Shown piece by piece: positions 43,589-47,610 of a DNA stretch of 47,610 nt (its first letter is position 1; every line of letters starts with the position of its first letter). Source of the stretch: Guillardia theta CCMP2712 (Eukaryota; Cryptophyceae; Pyrenomonadales; Geminigeraceae); contig NW_005434633.1 of the NCBI RefSeq assembly GCF_000315625.1, forward strand, positions 563,709 through 611,318, written 5' to 3'. The notes beneath the pieces are model-generated. The model saw only the letters and a list, made by a program, of their open reading frames with translations, was not told the origin of the DNA and did no database searches. Made by a program: the position numbers and the translations under genes.

Positions 43589-46009
43589 CTACACAGATTG
43601 TTTGAACAGCTCATTTGCAGCATCTGCAACAGCTTCCGCCGCTCGATTAATTTCATCTTCTGTCGTGTACCTGCGATAGAATCGACATCTCACGGTAGTT
43701 TCCTTCAGACATGGTCATACCTTCCAACAGTAAATCGGATGGTTCCTAATGCTGCATCCTCGGGAACTTGCATGGCTGCCAGCACAGAACTGATTTTTGG
43801 GATGTTGGAACTATGACATGCTGCCCCAGCTGATGCACTTACAACATCCTAGTGCAGTAGAAGAGAAGAAATGAAGTGAGGAAGACATCGAAAAGCGGCA
43901 ACCCTACCTGGACCTTCCCAAGAATCTCTTGTGCCTTCAGTCCTCTGTCATGAAAGCTCATGATCTTTGTTTCTGGGTTATGATCTGCATGACACGCTGT
44001 ACCTGAAGCCTATTGACAGTGTATTGGGCAACCTCGGCCAAGCGCCGTTGATTGGCGAGGCCGGGAGCTCCGGACCATTGAGATGGATCTGGAGGAGGGT
44101 GAGAAGAAGAGACCAAACATCACACGACACGACTTACTTGTCCGATAAACTTTGCCTGCAGCTGCACATGCAAACTTCTGATAAGACTAGCTTGTCGCAT
44201 CTGGGAGTCAAGTTCATCTTGGATGAAAGTACGCGTTGAGCACCTGTTCCGTCATCGATTCCTGCTGGTCTTGGCACAACATCCTGCATGCTGTTCCCTG
44301 CAGGCACCCCTTTGAACCTCTTTGTGCCTCAAGGTTTTGATTGCTTACCAGACCAACGGCAAGCCCGACGTTTTCTGTCCCAGCTCGCAACCCCTGCAAG
44401 TTGGATGAGAAATCGTTTCGAGGTTTAGCAAAACAAGTTTACCAGCTCTTGCCCACCACCATGCATGATCCTCTGCAAACGAAAGTCGCCATCACCGTCG
44501 AGCCCTTTGGCTCCACCTCGGACATACAAAGCGCCAATGCCCTAAGGAGCTTTCGTCAGCTTCCTGTAGCATTCTAAAGTTTGACCTTGGGGGCGTAGAG
44601 CTTGTGCCCAGCCATCGAAAGCAAGTCAACACCGAGGTCATTCACCTTGAGTCAAACATCTTCAGGTTCGCAAGATGATAGCGCTGCTTACATCGACATG
44701 GATCTTTCCTACTGACTGACAGGCATCCGTGTGAATGAGAATCCCATCGGTCAACCCTTCACATTCGCTTATCTTTTGCCGGTTTCTTAAGCATATCAAC
44801 GACCTTGTTTCCCACGCTCGCCAAACTCATCGGCCCAGGCTCTCACAGCCTTTGATTGTTTCAAATTGACAGATCAGATCACAGCAAATATTCTCACGTC
44901 AGAAATTTCTCTGATCGGCTGAACTGCACCGACTTCGTTGTTGGCATGCTTTCGCATGATTCAATATCTGTCAGTGGTAAAGAAGGATCACCATGATTGA
45001 GACCAAGATAGTCTGCGTCCTGAGGGCATCGACGACATCTTGTACATTCACAACACCTGGCTCTCTTTCACGCGGAGAAGTACCAGCAATGTCATAATCT
45101 TTCGAACCATCTTTTCCCGGTTGAATTATCGTGACGTCGCACTGCTGTTTGCAGAGGTCATACGCGACATTCAAGAAAGCAACTCAAATTCACTGCCAAA
45201 TCGTCTCTACCTGCTCAGTCTCCAGCCATTTCAAAGGTTCCAGGATTGCCGGGTGCTGAGTCAGGCAAGAGACTCACACCGAGCAAGTCAAAGGTAGCAA
45301 TGCACCTCAATAGCTGTTGTAACAATGTGCGGTCTGAGCTGGTCGACGTACATAGACGACCAAGCCAAGGCGCTTCCACCCATGTTGCTGGTGAAATGAT
45401 CTTGAAGGCGCTTCCGGGCCAGGCTTACAGCTCCCTGGTTCATATCAGGTGAGTCCTGTGAAATCGTCGTCTGCCACACCTTGAGCACCCAGTTGTTGCT
45501 CTCTGTTCCCCCTGAAGTGAAGAATCTTCAAGAAGCATATCAACATTCAAGCCTTCAAGGTTGGTGTCTCACATTTCATGAGGAGAGCATCCAATGCTAT
45601 CAGCCACGTTTTTTCTCGCTTCTTCGAAACTTCCTTTAGCCCTCTGCCCGTCGTCAACTTATGCACCCGAAGGAGATCGACGTGTCACCTGACCGTAAAC
45701 GTGCGAGCTACTGGGATTTCCCCAGTTGCTCACGAAGAATTCTTTCATGGAATCGAATACGGATGGATCTACAGGCGATGTTCCGCCATAGTCGAGATAG
45801 ATTGGATCGCCTTTCCCAAACATGCTGCTTTTTGCTTTCGCGCTGCACATATGGACAGTATGTCTGCAATGTCTGTTTGTACTGGGGATCCAGAGTCTTG
45901 TCCGAATATTGAACCCATCGGTGAGGACGGCGAGGAGAAGAAGAAAAAACACTCGTTGTCTCATGCCTGAAACACAGTTCATCATCACTGGTTTAGCTGT
46001 TGGCCCCAT
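43589..46009 (-). CDS. Plastid-targeted cysteine desulfurase (NifS/IscS-type, PLP-dependent)
   Basis: About 16 exons on the minus strand run from an ATG at 46009 (or 45985) to a TAG at 43591-43589. Family motifs in order are YLDYGGTSPVDPSV, GNPSSSHVYGQ, FFTSGGTESNNWVLK, HIVTTAIE|HPAILEPL, TILVSIM|HANNEVGAVQPI, LIHTDACQSVGKI, LLSMAGHKLYAPK|GIGALYVR (PLP lysine in GHK), GLRAGTENVGLAVGL, LPNTLSIGF and SAGAACHS (catalytic cysteine loop). The enzyme removes sulfur from cysteine for Fe-S cluster or thio-cofactor synthesis. The N-terminus has a hydrophobic signal-like segment (MRQRVFFLLLLAVLTDG) followed at once by Phe and a basic Ser/Thr/Arg stretch. This is the pattern of bipartite plastid presequences in red-derived complex plastids. 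Every junction is phase-consistent, so this gene looks intact. Confidence 0.9.
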
Positions 46010-46141
46010 GGGGGGAAGGAGGAAGAAATAAATGAGGTGGACATGGGGCAAGCAACGAAGGTAAGGGCAGGTAAGCCGGTGGGAGAGGGGGGAGGGGGGC
46101 CGGGAGGAGGAGGCCGGGCGGAGGCCGGCCGGGCTCTCGGG
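46010..46141. other. Short GC-rich gap before the telomere-type repeat
   Basis: G-rich and CCGG-rich sequence (46080-46135, including GGAGGCCGGCCGGGC) between the cysteine desulfurase start and the TTTAGGG array. No gene. Confidence 0.5.
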
Positions 46142-46197
46142 TTTAGGGTTTAGGGTTTAGGGTTTAGGGTTTAGGGTTTAGGGTTTAGGGTTTAGGG
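46142..46197 (+). repeat. Interstitial telomeric repeat (TTTAGGG)8
   Basis: Eight uninterrupted TTTAGGG units (56 bp) oriented with the G-rich strand on plus. This is the Arabidopsis-type telomere motif. Both sides are non-telomeric sequence, so this is an internal array, not a chromosome end in this window. Confidence 0.97.
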
Positions 46198-46324
46198 CCG
46201 GTTATTTCAGGCAGCGCCGGTTATTTCAGGCACCATGGCTGCACGCGTGGTGTAGGGGAAGCTGCCAGGGCGCCAAGGAAGCTGCAAGCGAGAGGTTTGT
46301 ATACTTCAAATAGCTTTCTAAGTA

Positions 46325-47610
46325 TGGTTCTTCAGTATGATGAAAATGTTCGCAAACTGCTGTATCGGAGATCATGCCAATACACGCAGAGCGGACTTGT
46401 GGATGCCTCTGTCCTCGAAGCTGATCTCGTCGAGAGGGTGAAGAGCTTCGCGAAGCGTTATCCGAACAGCAGGACAGCCCAGGCTTGCAAGGCTGTGGAG
46501 GGATGCACCCCCGACGCTATCGCAGAAGCCATCCGCTCGACATGTCAGCAGGCACGACGTGAGCTTCTGCAAGAAGCGATGACTGGAGGGAGTGACGCAT
46601 CCAGAGAGTGGTTTATGCAGCAGATTGAGGAAGCCAAGAAGGAGAAGGTCGAGACATACACCGCCTCAGCAGGCAACGAGGTAACTTCCTTCATCTCCAT
46701 GACTCTCCTGGGCATCTCCTCGGTGTATGTCAACCATGAAGAAAAGCTGAAGAAGAAATTTGAAGAGATCGGACTGATCGTAGACTCAGTGCAAGAGAGT
46801 AAAGCAATCATGTGGAAGGCTCCGTATAGACCCGAGATAGCGAGTGCTGAGGAGATCCCGGTGACTGTTTCCTTCCTCCGCAATGCACAAGCGGAGAAGC
46901 TCTGGCAGGGAAGAGAGGACTTCGCGATCGATGGTCGCAAGTTCACAGCTGTACATGTGAGCATCGTGCACGATCGATCTTTCAAGATTCGAGCCAAGAG
47001 AGGACCCTGGGGCAAAGGGGGCAGCTTGGCAGAGCTGACTCACCTGCTAACCTTGGGCGGCATGACAACGGCTGAGATAGCTGCCGTCTATCGCTATCAG
47101 CTGCTGCGCCAGTCCCTTGCAGCGGTCCAACTCCAGCCGCTGGCAGGCATGCTGGTCGCTGGGGCGCCAGGACAGCAAGTCCACAAAGGCTTAGGTCAGA
47201 AAGGCTTCATCGCTGTAGGGAGCTGCCCAGAGGCGAATGATACAGCATTTCGAGCTTTCCGAGAGAGCGAAGCGATGGAGGGAGTACACCTGACTCTGTT
47301 CAGCGAGGACCCGAAGATCAGAGAGGCGCTCGCAGTCGAGTTGACAGCTGATCGCTTTGTGTCCAGAAATAAGTTGAAGAAGGCATCAAGGATGCAGAAG
47401 AAGGCAGGCGGCAAGGACGGCAAGGAGATCAAGATCATCATCAAGTCGACGGCGGCATCTGGTCGCTTCACGAGGAAGGAGATGGAGGGGCTGTGCAACG
47501 GCGGCAACACGTCTATCGCAAGAGTCAAGAGAGTCTTGTTGGAGATCGCTAACAGGCTCGAGATCAACGTTGAAGGCATCGACATGGAGGAGGATTTGAA
47601 CACCAAGTCC
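46325..47610 (+). CDS. Intronless ORF of the telomere-linked element (3' truncated by window)
   Basis: An open frame of 428 codons from the ATG at 46325 to the last base has no stop and no intron. Neighbouring genes have an intron every 50-300 bp. It starts MVLQYDENVRKLLYR. The protein is helical and charged in its first 160 residues, then has a mixed region (VTVSFLRNAQAEKLW, DFAIDGRKFTAVHVSIV, AKRGPWGKGGSLAEL, LLTLGGMTTAEIAAV). It has a basic segment near the window end (NKLKKASRMQKKAGGKDGK). No reverse transcriptase, transposase or zinc-knuckle motif is visible in the part present. I do not recognise the family. The same N-terminal coding start is conserved in the truncated copy. Confidence 0.75.

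Larger units (their letters stand above)
46142..47610 (+). mobile_element. Telomere-repeat-linked element, long copy, running off the window
   Basis: Composed of the TTTAGGG array, two direct copies of CCGGTTATTTCAGGCA (46198-46213 and 46217-46232), a leader of about 90 bp, and a long intronless ORF from 46325 to the window end. The array, leader and ORF start match the inverted sequence at 21170-21345, which shows that this unit is dispersed. The 3' end is outside the window, so its class is unknown. A non-LTR element that inserts next to telomeric repeats (as TRAS/SART do in insects) is one possibility; a subtelomeric repeat unit carrying a gene is another. Confidence 0.65.

Noticed and set aside
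46372-47606. Several minus-strand open frames opposite the element ORF
   Set aside because: Shadows of the single uninterrupted plus-strand frame that covers the whole region and is conserved at its start in the second copy.

Overview
The window is eukaryotic nuclear DNA from a gene-dense, intron-rich genome. Genes lie on both strands. Nearly all coding exons are separated by short GT-AG introns, often 40-60 bp. Some introns are swollen by microsatellites (CTC/GAG, CAC/CAA/CAG, GAT, GGAAGA). Three things point to an alga with a red-derived secondary plastid, most likely a cryptophyte such as Guillardia theta. They are TTTAGGG-type telomeric repeats, an EsV-1-7 cysteine-rich protein, and a cysteine desulfurase that starts with a signal peptide followed by a phenylalanine. 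The species is an inference; I could not search for it.

Layout: a CDK-like kinase (-, 65-2017); a 19-bp satellite (about 3.0-3.3 kb); a very large SMCHD1/GMI1-type GHKL-ATPase plus SMC-hinge protein (-, 3973-10458); a KEN-box-containing unknown protein (+, 11847-14653); a secreted EsV-1-7 repeat protein (-, 14796-16825); a PH-TBC Rab GAP (+, 18254-21117); a truncated mobile-element copy (21170-21345); a short-chain dehydrogenase (-, 22203-23808); a PDCD2 protein carrying a TPR module (+, 24366-27663); two coiled-coil proteins (-, 27975-29962; +, 30878-32146); an ADAT1/ADAR-type deaminase (+, 32458-34318); a Lys/Glu-rich protein (-, 34527-35555); SURF2 (+, 36683-37585); a STE11-type MAPKKK (-, 37657 to about 42040); a cysteine desulfurase (-, 43589-46009); and an intronless ORF (+, 46325 to the window end) directly downstream of eight TTTAGGG repeats.

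The genes do not form a pathway. They are housekeeping and regulatory genes in mixed orientation, with short tail-to-tail gaps (71 bp between SURF2 and the MAPKKK) and larger head-to-head gaps that hold GC-rich islands and simple repeats. The two most notable items are a telomere-repeat-linked element present in two copies (one long, one truncated and inverted), and a PDCD2/TSR4-family protein with a carboxylate-clamp TPR placed where animal PDCD2 has its MYND zinc finger. Exon boundaries were assigned by eye from splice consensus, reading-frame phase and protein-family match, so individual junctions need transcript support.
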